64,000 bases of DNA from Arthrobacter sp. OVS8 (GCA_028370155.1 CP116670.1:3844001-3908000), one strand, 5' to 3'. Positions 22,277-31,328 are shown, counted from the first letter of the stretch. Numbers and translations: made by a program. The notes: a model not told the origin generated them from the sequence alone.

Positions 22277-23314
22277 ATGACTTATGTTGCAGCAGATACC
22301 CGTTATGACTCCATGCCCTACCGCCGCGTCGGCCGCAGCGGGCTGAAGCTCCCCGCCATTTCGCTGGGCCTCTGGCACAACTTCGGTGACGACAAGCCCT
22401 TCGAAACCCAGCGCGCCATCCTGCGCCGCGCCTTCGACCTGGGCGTCAACCACTTCGACCTGGCCAACAACTACGGACCGCAGGCCGGTTCCGCCGAGAC
22501 CAACTTCGGCCGGCACCTCCGCGACGACTTCGCCCCCTACCGCGACGAACTCATCATCTCCACCAAGGCCGGCTACAACATGTGGCCGGGCCCGTTCGGC
22601 GAATGGGGCTCCCGGAAGTACCTGCTGGCCAGCCTGGACCAGTCGCTGAACCGGATGGGCCTGGACTACGTGGACATTTTCTACAGCCACCGCCCGGACC
22701 CGGAAACGCCGATGGAAGAGACCATGGGTGCCTTGGACCAGGCTGTCCGCTCCGGGAAGGCCCTGTACGCCGGAATCTCCTCCTACACCCCGGAGCAGAC
22801 CCTCGAGGCCGCCCGGATCCTCAAGGAGCTCGGCACCCCGCTGCTGATCCACCAGCCCAGCTACTCCATGCTGAACCGCTGGACCGAAAACGGCAGCCCC
22901 AACCTCTACGAGGCGCTGGAACAGGTGGGAGCGGGGTCCATCGCGTTCTCGCCGCTGGCACAGGGCATGCTGACCGACCGCTACCTGGACGGGATCCCAG
23001 CCGATTCCCGCGCCGCGCAGGAGAAATCCCTGGACGAGAACAGCATCACCGAGGACAAGCTGGACCGTGTGCGGGGACTGCACCGGATCGCCGAAGGCCG
23101 CGGGCAGTCCCTGGCGCAGATGGCCATCGCGTGGATCCTGCGGGAGCAGGGCAAGGGCACCGCCGTGACGTCCGCACTGGTCGGCGCGTCCAGCGTCCGC
23201 CAGCTCGAGGACACCCTGTCCGCGATCAACAACCTCGACTTCACCGCGGAGGAGCTGACAGCGATCGACGAGTTCGCCGTCGAGTCAGACATCAACCTGT
23301 GGGCCCAGAAGTAG
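22277..23314 (+). CDS. Aldo/keto reductase, YghZ-like
   Basis: NADPH-dependent reductase of the AKR14/YghZ type, whose best-known member reduces L-glyceraldehyde 3-phosphate and methylglyoxal. About 345 residues, intact. The tetrad is visible: Asp and Tyr in NHFDLANNYGPQAG, Lys in ISTKAGYNMWPGPFG, His in IFYSHRPDPETPMEE. I chose the second ATG because AGACAGGA is well spaced for it and too close to the first one at 22268. It is tightly placed after treZ, so it is probably the last gene of the glgX-treY-treZ operon. Substrate unknown; detoxification of sugar-derived carbonyls is a guess. Confidence 0.85.
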   Translation: MTYVAADTRYDSMPYRRVGRSGLKLPAISLGLWHNFGDDKPFETQRAILRRAFDLGVNHFDLANNYGPQAGSAETNFGRHLRDDFAPYRDELIISTKAGYNMWPGPFGEWGSRKYLLASLDQSLNRMGLDYVDIFYSHRPDPETPMEETMGALDQAVRSGKALYAGISSYTPEQTLEAARILKELGTPLLIHQPSYSMLNRWTENGSPNLYEALEQVGAGSIAFSPLAQGMLTDRYLDGIPADSRAAQEKSLDENSITEDKLDRVRGLHRIAEGRGQSLAQMAIAWILREQGKGTAVTSALVGASSVRQLEDTLSAINNLDFTAEELTAIDEFAVESDINLWAQK

Positions 23315-23340
23315 CCGGCCCGGCCTCACGGTAATACAGG

Positions 23341-23379
23341 CGGCGCGGCGGGCCGGGAACAACCCGGGCCCCCGCGCCG
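23341..23379 (+). terminator. Terminator after the glgX-tre operon
   Basis: GC-rich hairpin with 17-base arms (15 of 17 paired) and loop AACAA, 26 bases past the reductase stop. No strong T run follows. Confidence 0.55.
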
Positions 23380-23384
23380 TTGAC

Positions 23385-23412
23385 TAGAATGCTAATGGCG
23401 CCGTACGGCGCC
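23385..23412 (+). promoter_or_regulatory. ino1 promoter -10 and 16-base palindrome
   Basis: TAGAAT (23385-23390) is a good -10 box. Starting 6 bases later is a perfect palindrome, GGCGCCGTACGGCGCC (23397-23412), about 70 bases before the ino1 start and overlapping the expected transcription start. That position suits a repressor operator. The regulator is not known to me. Confidence 0.5.
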
Positions 23413-23484
23413 GTGCCCGCTGCCGCCGTCGTGCATCAGAGCTCTTCCGCGCCGGGCATAAGAAGTTGTCCCCAAAGGAGTTCC

Positions 23485-24570
23485 GTGTCTTCACATCCGA
23501 TTCGTGTTGCAATCGTCGGCGTAGGTAACTGTGCCACTTCGCTGGTCCAGGGCGTTGAGTACTACCGGGACGCCGATCCCCAGGCCACGATCCCGGGCCT
23601 GATGCACGTGGAGTTCGGCCAGTACCACGTCAACGACGTCCAGTTCGTAGCCGCGTTCGACGTCGACGCCAAGAAGGTTGGCCAGGACCTGTCCGCCGCC
23701 ATCCTGGCCAGCGAAAACAACACCATCAAGATCGCCGACGTCCCGCCGACCGGTGTGACCGTCCAGCGCGGCCCGACCCTCGACGGGCTCGGCAAGTACT
23801 ACCTCGAGACCATCGAGCAGTCCCCGGAGGAGCCGGTCGACGTCGTCCAGGCCCTCAAGGACGCCAAGGTCGACGTGATGGTCTGCTACCTGCCGGTCGG
23901 CTCGCAGGAAGCTGCGGAGTACTACGCCCAGTGCGCCATCGACGCCGGCGTGGGCTTCGTCAACGCGCTCCCGGTCTTCATCGCCGGCACCAAGGCCTGG
24001 GCGGACAAGTTCACCGCCGCCGGTGTCCCGATCGTGGGCGATGACATCAAGAGCCAGATCGGCGCCACCATCACGCACCGCGTCATGGCGAAACTGTTCG
24101 AGGACCGCGGCGTCACCCTGGACCGCACGTACCAGCTGAACGTCGGCGGCAACATGGACTTCAAGAACATGCTGGAGCGCGACCGCCTCGAGTCCAAGAA
24201 GATCTCCAAGACCCAGGCCGTGACGTCCAACGTGGAGGCCGAGCTGGCCGCCAAGGACGTCCACATCGGCCCGTCGGACTACGTCCAGTGGCTTGACGAC
24301 CGCAAGTGGGCCTTCGTCCGCCTCGAGGGCCGCAACTTCGGCGACGCCCCGGTGTCGCTGGAATACAAGCTGGAAGTCTGGGACTCACCCAACTCCGCCG
24401 GTGTGATCATCGACGCCATCCGCGCCGCCAAGATCGGCCTGGACCGCGGCATCGGCGGCCCGCTGCTCTCCGCCTCGAGCTACTTCATGAAGTCCCCGCC
24501 GGAGCAGTTCAACGACGACCTCGCCCGCGAAAAGGTCGAGGCCTTCATCCGCGGCGACCTGGAGCGCTAA
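23485..24570 (+). CDS. ino1: Inositol-3-phosphate synthase
   Basis: Turns glucose-6-phosphate into myo-inositol phosphate, feeding phosphatidylinositol and mycothiol. 361 residues, intact. NAD-binding N-terminus IRVAIVGVGNCATSLVQG; then GLMHVEFGQYHVNDVQFVAAFD, NALPVFIAGTKAWADKF, GDDIKSQIGATITHR and NVGGNMDFKNML, all typical of the short actinobacterial enzyme. The GTG is chosen because AAAGGAG sits 6 bases before it. mshA, which uses the product, lies 3 kb downstream on the other strand. Confidence 0.95.
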   Translation: MSSHPIRVAIVGVGNCATSLVQGVEYYRDADPQATIPGLMHVEFGQYHVNDVQFVAAFDVDAKKVGQDLSAAILASENNTIKIADVPPTGVTVQRGPTLDGLGKYYLETIEQSPEEPVDVVQALKDAKVDVMVCYLPVGSQEAAEYYAQCAIDAGVGFVNALPVFIAGTKAWADKFTAAGVPIVGDDIKSQIGATITHRVMAKLFEDRGVTLDRTYQLNVGGNMDFKNMLERDRLESKKISKTQAVTSNVEAELAAKDVHIGPSDYVQWLDDRKWAFVRLEGRNFGDAPVSLEYKLEVWDSPNSAGVIIDAIRAAKIGLDRGIGGPLLSASSYFMKSPPEQFNDDLAREKVEAFIRGDLER

Positions 24571-24586
24571 ACCCGCTCATCCTCCC

Positions 24587-24653
24587 CCGGTTGCCCTATC
24601 ACTTACGGTCCCCAAAACCCTGGTTTGACCGCCATAAGTGATAGGGCAACCGG
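24587..24653. repeat. Hairpin repeat, copy 1 (TTGCCCTATCACTT family)
   Basis: Perfect 19-base arms CCGGTTGCCCTATCACTTA and complement around a 29-base centre that itself pairs partly (CGGTC with GACCG). A related element lies about 1 kb away at 25629-25694; both contain GGTCCCCA next to the left arm. The stop codon and last 16 codons of the adjacent minus-strand gene lie inside this copy. Confidence 0.8.
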
Positions 24654-25589
24654 CGTTAAACTGGGGCGGAGGGCCGCCCTGACTCGTTGAACCGCGCCGC
24701 GGAAGTCATCTGCCAGGTCGTCGGCATTGAACTTGAAATAGCGCCAGCCCGCAGCGTTGAAGGTCTCGTCGCGGCGGTTGTCGCGGGACTGCTGTTCGCG
24801 CGTCAGGTGGTGGCCGCCGTCGTACTGGATCGCGATCCGGTGCCTGCGGTAGCCGAGGTCGGCAGCGGGGGAGCGAGGGTCGCCCGGCACAACTTGGAGT
24901 TGCAGTTCCGGCTCCGGTAGCCCGGCGGCGGTCAACGCGAGGCGCAGGAACGTTTCGGGCGCGGAGTCCGCTCCGGGCCGGATCAGCTCCAGAGCCTCCC
25001 GTGCCTTCACGATTCCTTTGAGCTTGGGGTGCCGGGCGAGCATGGCCGCCAGTTGGGACAGCGTTGCCCACGGCTCCGTGCGGCGCTCCAGCTCAATGCG
25101 GGGCTGCCGCACCAATTGGTCGCCCAGCGCCACAAGATCCTCCAACGGCAGGATGCGGGCAAGGTCCAGCCACGTCCGGGCCGGCGTTGACATCCGGATG
25201 CCGTCCCAGACCATAAGCTCGTCGTCGAACGCGAGAACGGTGTGCCCCACCACGCCCGCGCGCCGGACCGGCGGCAGCGCCTTGGGCTTGCTCAGATGCA
25301 GCTCCCGGCAGCCGCGGAACCACGGCGGGAGCCAGAGTCCCAGCAGCACCGCCGCCGTGAGGTGCGAAATCCACGCACCCGGCGTCGCGGCGGACAGTGC
25401 ACGGGCCAGGCCACGGAGTTCAAACTCCCAGCCGGCGGGCAGATAGAGCAGCCGCCCGGCCGTCGCGAGATCGGAAGCGCGGAGCCGGGACCCGCCCAGC
25501 GCCGCGGCCCGCGCTTCATACACGGTGAACGGGGCTGAGGAGAGGTGGGGCGGCAGGGCTGCTGGTGGTCGCATGCGGACCATTCTCAT
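24603..25589 (-). CDS. DUF559-type protein with Vsr-like nuclease fold
   Basis: 328 residues, intact. The C-terminal third (about 230-305) has DLGYRRHRIAIQYDGGHHLT, RDNRRDETFNAAGWRYFKF, a Vsr/very-short-patch-repair-like PD-(D/E)xK layout found in DUF559 proteins. The N-terminal part (AISHLTAAVLLGLWLPPW, RTWLDLARIL) resembles the AbiEi-like domain often paired with DUF559 in actinobacteria. These proteins are common paralogues there and have no settled function. Its end, reading VALSLMAVKPGFWGP, is encoded by a hairpin repeat, and another repeat copy lies 40 bases upstream of its start. Either of the first two ATGs could be used. Confidence 0.7.
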   Translation of the reverse strand: MRMVRMRPPAALPPHLSSAPFTVYEARAAALGGSRLRASDLATAGRLLYLPAGWEFELRGLARALSAATPGAWISHLTAAVLLGLWLPPWFRGCRELHLSKPKALPPVRRAGVVGHTVLAFDDELMVWDGIRMSTPARTWLDLARILPLEDLVALGDQLVRQPRIELERRTEPWATLSQLAAMLARHPKLKGIVKAREALELIRPGADSAPETFLRLALTAAGLPEPELQLQVVPGDPRSPAADLGYRRHRIAIQYDGGHHLTREQQSRDNRRDETFNAAGWRYFKFNADDLADDFRGAVQRVRAALRPSLTPVALSLMAVKPGFWGP

Positions 25590-25628
25590 CCGAACGCCGG
25601 ATCCCCGCTCCCGTTATCCACAGGCGCC

Positions 25629-25694
25629 CGTTGCCCTATCACTTTTGGTCCCCATCCGCCGGGAATGGCAACCAAAAGTGATAGCGCAACGGGG
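25629..25694. repeat. Hairpin repeat, copy 2 (TTGCCCTATCACTT family)
   Basis: Twenty-three-base arms with one mismatch; the left arm contains CCCGTTGCCCTATCACTT, and the centre is about 20 bases. It fills the gap between the DUF559-type gene start and the fhs stop, and may also serve as the fhs terminator. Confidence 0.8.
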
Positions 25695-27434
25695 TTAGAA
25701 GAGGCCGACGGGGTTGCCTTCGGCGTCGACGTCCATGCGCATCGCGGCCGGGACCTTCGGGAGCCCGGGCATGGTCATGACCGCGCCGGTGAGGGCCACG
25801 ATGAAGCCGGCGCCGGTCTTGGGAATGAGGTCGCGCACGTGCACGGTGAATCCCTTCGGGGCGCCGAGCTTGGTGGCGTCGTCACTGAAGGAGTACTGGG
25901 TCTTCGCCATGCAGACCGGGAAGCCGGACCAGCCGTTCTTCTCGATCTCCGCAAGCCGCTTGAGCGCCGGCACGGAGAAATCCACGCCGTCGGCGCCGTA
26001 GATCTCCTGCACAATCGTCCGGATCTTGTCCTCCACCGACATCTCCAGCGGATAGAGGTGCCGGAAGGTGTGCGGCGCATCGATGGCCGCGGCAACCTTG
26101 GCCGCGAGGTCGTCGCCGCCGTCGCCGCCGCCTCCGCGGCCCCAGACGTCGGCCACGGCAGCCTGGACGCCCTCGGCGGCGCACCATTCCAGCAGCCAGT
26201 CGAGCTCCTCCTGGGTGTCCGTGGCGAACTTGTTGATCGCCACCACCGGGGTGATGCCGAACTTCTCCACGTTTCGCACATGGCGCTGAAGATTGACGAC
26301 GCCGGCAGCCAGCGCGTCCAGGTTGGGTTCCTTGAGCTGGTCCTTGGCGATGCCGCCGTGCATCTTCAGGGCCCGGATGGTCGCCACTACGACGACGGCG
26401 GACGGAGCGACGTCGGCGACGCGGGACTTGATGTCCATGTATTTCTCCGCACCCAGGTCGGCGCCGAAGCCGGCCTCCGTGACGACGATGTCCGCCAGGC
26501 TGCGGGCGGTCTGGGTGGCGATCAGGGAGTTGCAGCCGTGGGCGATGTTGGCGAACGGCCCGCCGTGGACCAGGGCAGGCGTCCCGGCGATGGTCTGCAC
26601 CAGGTTCGGTTTGATGGCGTCCTTCAGCAGCATGGTCAGGGCACCTTGGACGCCCAGCTGGGCGACCGTGACAGGCTTCCGGTCGTAGGTGTAGCCGAAC
26701 GTAATGCGGCCCAGCCGGTCCCGGAGGTCGGCGAGGTCCGTGGCGAGGCAGAACACCGCCATGATCTCCGAGGCCACGGTGATGTCGAAGCCGTCCTGCC
26801 GCGGGATGCCCTGGGTCGGCCCGCCCAGGCCGATCACCACTTCGCGCAGGGACCGGTCGTTCATGTCCAGGACCCGCTTGAAGGTCATCCGCCGCGGGTC
26901 GATGTTCAGCTCGTTGCCCTGGTAGATGTGGTTGTCCACGAGGGCCATCAGGGCGTTGTTCGCCGAGGTGACGGCGTGGAAATCCCCGGTGAAATGCAGG
27001 TTGATCTCGTCCATCGGCAGCACCTGGGAGTAGCCGCCGCCCGTGGCGCCGCCTTTCATGCCCAGGATCGGGCCCAGCGAAGGTTCACGCAGTGCGATCA
27101 TGACCTTGTGCCCGGCGCGGGCCAGGGAGTCCGCCAGCCCCACCGTCGTGGTGGACTTGCCTTCGCCGGCGGGCGTGGGCGACATCGCGGAGACCAGGAC
27201 CACCTTGCCGGGCGCACGCGGCGGGCCGCCCGCCGTCGAACCCGTCAGCTTCGCCGGATCGATTTTCGCCTTGTACCGGCCGTGGAAGTCCAGGGCCTGG
27301 GCGTTGATCCCGGCCGCGGCGGCGATCTCCTCGATGGGCCGCATGGTGGCCCGCTGCGCGATCTCCAGGTCGCTCAGCGGAGCTGTCGCCGGGCCGGGCG
27401 TGGCGGGGGTTCCGGGGATCGTGGTTTCAGACAT
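25695..27434 (-). CDS. fhs: Formate-tetrahydrofolate ligase
   Basis: ATP-dependent synthesis of 10-formyl-tetrahydrofolate from formate, supplying one-carbon units for purine synthesis. 579 residues, intact. Nucleotide-binding loop PTPAGEGKSTTTVGLADSL; then REPSLGPILGMKGGATGGGY, FHAVTSANNALMALVDNH and EAGFGADLGAEKYMDIK are the classical FTHFS signatures. ATG with AAAGGAC 6 bases upstream. Lies 58 bases downstream of mshA on the same strand. Confidence 0.96.
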   Translation of the reverse strand: MSETTIPGTPATPGPATAPLSDLEIAQRATMRPIEEIAAAAGINAQALDFHGRYKAKIDPAKLTGSTAGGPPRAPGKVVLVSAMSPTPAGEGKSTTTVGLADSLARAGHKVMIALREPSLGPILGMKGGATGGGYSQVLPMDEINLHFTGDFHAVTSANNALMALVDNHIYQGNELNIDPRRMTFKRVLDMNDRSLREVVIGLGGPTQGIPRQDGFDITVASEIMAVFCLATDLADLRDRLGRITFGYTYDRKPVTVAQLGVQGALTMLLKDAIKPNLVQTIAGTPALVHGGPFANIAHGCNSLIATQTARSLADIVVTEAGFGADLGAEKYMDIKSRVADVAPSAVVVVATIRALKMHGGIAKDQLKEPNLDALAAGVVNLQRHVRNVEKFGITPVVAINKFATDTQEELDWLLEWCAAEGVQAAVADVWGRGGGGDGGDDLAAKVAAAIDAPHTFRHLYPLEMSVEDKIRTIVQEIYGADGVDFSVPALKRLAEIEKNGWSGFPVCMAKTQYSFSDDATKLGAPKGFTVHVRDLIPKTGAGFIVALTGAVMTMPGLPKVPAAMRMDVDAEGNPVGLF

Positions 27435-27492
27435 CGTTGTCCTTTGGCTCGTGGCGTCGGTGGGTGTTCCGGCCGGTGGGTGCAGGCGGTGG

Positions 27493-28777
27493 TTACCGGC
27501 CTATGGTTCCGGGCTGGGGCGTGTGGCCCACCGGAATGGTCAGGTTTCCAAAATACTGGCTCAACGCGGTGTGGTAGCTCTCCAGCGTGATCGCGGCGGT
27601 GCGTTGCCAGCCGAACTCCTGCGCGTGCAGGAGGCGGCGCGGCCCATGTCCTCGCGGGTTGTCGGGTCGTCGTACAGGGCCTCGAGGGCGTCGGCCCAGT
27701 CGGCGGCCTTGTGGCCCTCCACGAGCAGGCCGGTCCGGCCGTCGTAGATGGCACGGGACAGCCCGCCCACCTTGGTGGCCACCACCGGCGTTCCGCAGGC
27801 TTGGGCTTCCAGCGCCACGAGGCCGAAGGATTCGCTGAAGGACGGCATCACCACGACGTCGGCCGAACGGTACCAGCCGGCAAGTTCCGGTGCGCTGACC
27901 GGCGGATGGTGCGTGACGACGTCGTCCATTCCGGCGGCGCTGATCAGCGACTTCAGGTCAAAGTCCTTGGACCCGCTGATCGCGCCGACGATGGTCAGCT
28001 GCAGGTCGATGTCCGGGCGGCGGGCCCGCAACAGGGCGGCGGCCTTGACCAGGATCTGCGGTCCCTTGAGGCGCTGGATCCGTCCGGCGAACAGCAGATG
28101 GAAGCGGCCCGGCGGGACCCCGTGGGCGGCCCGGGCCCGGCTGCGGAACGCCGGCGTGAAGACATCCAGGTCCACGCCCGGCGGGGCGACGTCAATGTTG
28201 TCGTTGTCCGCGTTGTAGTGCGAGACCAGTTCCGCCGCCTCGGTGCCCGTGTTGGCGATCAGCCGTGTGGCGCCGTCGACAATCCGATGTTCACCATCCT
28301 CGCGCCGCCGCGGTTCCGGCTGCTCACCGGAGACCAGCAGCAGGTTCTTCACCTTGGCCATGGTGTGCATCGTGTGGACGAGCGGCAGGCCCCACAGGGC
28401 GGCGAGCTCCAGCCCGGCCACGCCGGAAACCCAGTAGTGCGAATGGATCACGTCGTAGCGGCCGTGCGGCTGGAGCTGCCGGATCCGGTCGATTTCGGCC
28501 ACCATGCTGTGCAGCAGTTCCGGCAGTTCCTCCTTGGGCAGCTTCCGGGGCGGTCCGGCCAGGACGTTATGCACGCAGACGCCGGGGAGGGATGTTCGAC
28601 GGCGGCCTGCGAAGCGGACGTGGACCGGGTGAAGATCTCCACTTCGACGCCGGTCTCGGCGAGGGCTGCGGCGAGGGCGCGGATGTAAACGTTCATGCCG
28701 CCGGCGTCCCCGGAACCGGGCTGCTCCATGGGCGAGGTGTGCAGGGAGAGGAAGGCAACGCGGCGGATCAGCGACAT
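27493..28777 (-). CDS. mshA: D-inositol-3-phosphate glycosyltransferase MshA (two apparent frameshifts)
   Basis: First committed enzyme of mycothiol synthesis: joins GlcNAc from UDP-GlcNAc to inositol phosphate. GT4 family. N-terminus RRVAFLSLHTSPMEQPGSGDAGGMNVYIR; then HSHYWVSGVAGLELA, APPGVDLDVF, FAGRIQRLKGPQ and MPSFSESFGLVALEAQACGTPVVA (donor site Glu). Breaks are the G run 28584-28587 and GG 27630-27631; repair gives 428 residues and a C-terminus AQEFGWQRTAAITLESYH. Start follows AGGAGGAGAAGA. ino1 nearby supplies the acceptor. Confidence 0.93.
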
Positions 28778-28922
28778 TCTTCTCCTCCTCCCTGGAACAG
28801 GCCCTGCCGGGCACGTCCGGATGAACACTGCCGGAACTGCATTTCGGTAAAACATTACTCCTGAAGTTCCCGTGGGTTCACCGGCCGGCGGGCGGCGCCG
28901 GTCACAGGGCCGGGCGTGCTGC

Positions 28923-28928
28923 TAACGT
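28923..28928 (+). promoter_or_regulatory. -10 box of probable leaderless GNAT gene
   Basis: TAACGT ends 7 bases before the GTG at 28936; there is no ribosome-binding site. The position favours 28936 over the GTG at 28927. Confidence 0.45.
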
Positions 28929-28935
28929 GGCGGCT

Positions 28936-29471
28936 GTGAGCACCAGCGACAAGACAGAGTCCATCGCCCGCGGCTGGACCATCCGGCCGGCCACGGGCAC
29001 CGATTGGCCGGCGATCTGGGAGATCCTGGAGCCCGTCGTCCGGGCGGGGAAACCTTCACCTGGGACCGGGACACCACCGAGCAGCAGGCCCGCGAACGGT
29101 GGTTCAAGCAGTCCCCGGGCCAGACGTTCGTGGCGGCGGGACAGGGGGAACTCGAGGGAGTCATCCTGGGCACCGGCGAGCTGCACGCGAATCAGGGCGG
29201 CGGCGGAAGCCACGTCGCCAATGCCGGGTACATGGTCCACCCGGCGCACGGAGGCAAGGGCGTGGCCCGCGCGCTCTGTGCCTATTCCCTCGAAACTGCA
29301 CGGGCGGCCGGATTCCGGGCCATGCAGTTCAACGCCGTGGTGGAAAGCAACGTCCGGGCCGTCGCCGCCTGGCAGTCCATGGGCTTCGAGGTGCTCGCCA
29401 CGATCCCTGAAGCGTTCCTGCACCCGCGCCTGGGCTACGTGGGCCTGCACATGATGTACCGCAGGCTGTAG
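28936..29471 (+). CDS. GNAT family N-acetyltransferase (one apparent frameshift)
   Basis: Acetyl-CoA-dependent acyltransferase, substrate unknown. The repaired 178-residue protein reads WTIRPATGTDWPAIWEILEPVVRAGETFTW, close to PhnO/Pat-like enzymes that acetylate small amines or amino-acid analogues. The acetyl-CoA loop is VHPAHGGKGVARALC and the last helix contains NVRAVAAWQSMGFEV. The break is the G run 29046-29049. It stands alone between mshA (divergent) and the minus-strand permease pair. Confidence 0.8.
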
Positions 29472-29488
29472 GCGAGCCCGCCGTCCCC

Positions 29489-30247
29489 TCAGTGGACGTA
29501 GGGCCGGTCAGGTTCGGTGGTGGGCGTGATGGTCGCGGCCGTGACGAGCACCGAACCGGCGTCAACCTCGTTCGGGTTCGGCCCGAAGCCGCCGGTCACG
29601 GTGACCCAGTTCCCTGGCTTGTGGTCTGCCTGCCAGCCGGGCTGGCGGACGGGAACTCCCACCGGCTGGGCATCAACGGTGCAGCAGTTGACGACAAAGC
29701 GCGTTACATAAAAAACGTTGGCCGGGTCCTTCTGATCCGGGGTGATGAAGCCGGTGACCGTGGCGACCTTTCCGACAAAAAATCCTCCCCGGGACTGTAA
29801 CGGATCAGCGAAGCCCAGTCCCTGACGTTTAAGCTGCTGGGCTCCTCCTTGAGAAGCTGGCTGGTCTGGTACTTGCCCAGCGTGCCCGAGACGTTCAGGT
29901 CGCGCTTCTTGGCGGCGTCGGCAGTTAGGGTTGACGGCGGCAGGAGCAAAGTCCGACGACGGCGGCGAACACCGTGAGGAGGCTGCCGGCGGCCCGCAGC
30001 CGGCCGGGCGCCGGCACATGCGGGGCCGGATGCGGGTCCGTGTGCCCGCGGTGCTCCGCGGGCTTCAGGACAAAGCCGCCACCGAGACCACGGCTGCGAC
30101 GACGGTCATGGTGACGGTGAACGGAACGTAGCGCGGGTGGATGTACAACTCCAGCTTGCCGGTAACTGCCAGCCAGAGCGTGGCGGCGATTCCGATGAGG
30201 CTCAGCATCACCCCGTGCCGCCCCGCGAACCCTTTAAGCAGCAGCAA
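29489..30247 (-). CDS. TIGR03943-type membrane protein, partner of permease (three apparent frameshifts)
   Basis: Family known as TIGR03943/YcgQ, regularly encoded next to a DUF318/YraQ-type permease; molecular role unsettled. The N-terminus has two membrane segments (MLSLIGIAATLWLAV, LYIHPRYVPFTVTM), a repaired third (LLTVFAAVVGLLLLPPSTL), and an extracytoplasmic domain with VATVTGFITP, FYVTRFVVNCCTVDAQPVGVPV (a conserved Cys pair) and NWVTVTGGF. Breaks are GG 30068-30069, AAA 29948-29950 and A6 29777-29782. Repaired length is about 253 residues. A TTG start overlaps the permease end by 14 bases; an ATG at 30208 is the alternative. Confidence 0.78.
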
Positions 30248-31316
30248 GGTTGACGCCCCACCCGAGGACGGCCGCGCACAGCGCGATGATGGCAGTCAAT
30301 TGCACCAGGGTTCGTCCCGTGAAGGTGGTTCGCAGCAGGGCGAGCATCTTCACGTCGATCATCGGCCCCAGCACCAGAAACGCGACGATCGCGCCGGGCA
30401 GGAAGGTGGCTCCAAAGGAGAGGATGAAAAAGGCGTCAACCGTGGAGCAGATCGAGACCACGAAGGCCAGCAGCATCAGGGCCAGCACCGACCACCAGGG
30501 GTCGCTGCCCAAGGTGACCAGGACGTTCCGCGGCACACCCACCTGGATGATTCCGGCCAGGCCCGCGCCGATGAACAGTGCCGGCATCATTGTGTTGGTT
30601 TCGCGCTGGAACAGGTCAACGCTTTGCCGCAGCTTCCCGTGCGGCTGATGGCGGGAACCGTCCGCGGTGCAGGCTGCCTCGAACCGGGCGGTCAGCAGGC
30701 GGTGCGGCTCGCGGTGGCGGCTGTAGATCCAGCCGATGAGGTTCGCGATCAGAAATCCGCCCGCGATCCGCCAGAAGAGAATGCCGTTGTCCCACCCGAA
30801 GGCCTGCTGGGTGGTGATGATGGTGACAGGATTCAGGATGGGCGCGGCAAACAGGAAGGTCATGGACTCACCCACGCTCAGCCCTTTCAGCATCAGTCCC
30901 CGGGCCATGGGCACGTTGCCGCATTCGCAGACCGGCATCAGCATTCCCAGCAGCGACAGCACCATCCGCCGCAGGACCGGGCGGGCAGGGAGCCAGCGGA
31001 ACAGGACATCCGGCGGCAACCAGACCTGCACGAGGATCGAGACCAGGATCCCCAGGAACACAAAGGGCAGCGACTCGATCACCACGCTGATGGACAGCGT
31101 GAAGAAGTCCTGGACGGCGCCCTCGATCCCCGCCGTCGCCCACGGGACCAGCGTCCGGGAGAAAAACACTACGACGGCGACCAGGCAAAGTACCAGCACC
31201 AAGGAGAGCCGGCGGTACACGGTCTCCGAGCGGCGTGCCCTCTCGATTGCCTGCTGGTCTGTGTCGGGTGCAGACGCAACAGGTGTCGGTGTGCTCTCCG
31301 GCCCCGGCTGCCCCAT
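30234..31316 (-). CDS. DUF318/YraQ-type permease
   Basis: Integral membrane protein of 360 residues, intact, with about eight hydrophobic segments. The signature MPVCECGNVPMARGLMLKG (the CECG cysteine motif) and AAPILNPVTIITT identify the predicted-permease family; substrate unknown, with metal or sulfur compounds often suggested because of the cysteines. The second half repeats the fold (ICSTVDAFFILSFGATF, GPMIDVKMLALL). Co-transcribed with its TIGR03943 partner. A TAGCCT box 6 bases before the ATG points to a leaderless mRNA. Confidence 0.85.
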   Translation of the reverse strand: MGQPGPESTPTPVASAPDTDQQAIERARRSETVYRRLSLVLVLCLVAVVVFFSRTLVPWATAGIEGAVQDFFTLSISVVIESLPFVFLGILVSILVQVWLPPDVLFRWLPARPVLRRMVLSLLGMLMPVCECGNVPMARGLMLKGLSVGESMTFLFAAPILNPVTIITTQQAFGWDNGILFWRIAGGFLIANLIGWIYSRHREPHRLLTARFEAACTADGSRHQPHGKLRQSVDLFQRETNTMMPALFIGAGLAGIIQVGVPRNVLVTLGSDPWWSVLALMLLAFVVSICSTVDAFFILSFGATFLPGAIVAFLVLGPMIDVKMLALLRTTFTGRTLVQLTAIIALCAAVLGWGVNLAAA

Positions 31317-31322
31317 GCAGCG

Positions 31323-31328
31323 AGGCTA
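31323..31328 (-). promoter_or_regulatory. -10 box of probable leaderless permease promoter
   Basis: TAGCCT (minus strand) ends 6 bases before the permease ATG. Confidence 0.5.

Noticed and set aside
24603..25589. A toxin-antitoxin module at the DUF559-type gene
   Set aside because: The N-terminal part resembles an AbiEi-like domain, but there is no partner gene on either side.
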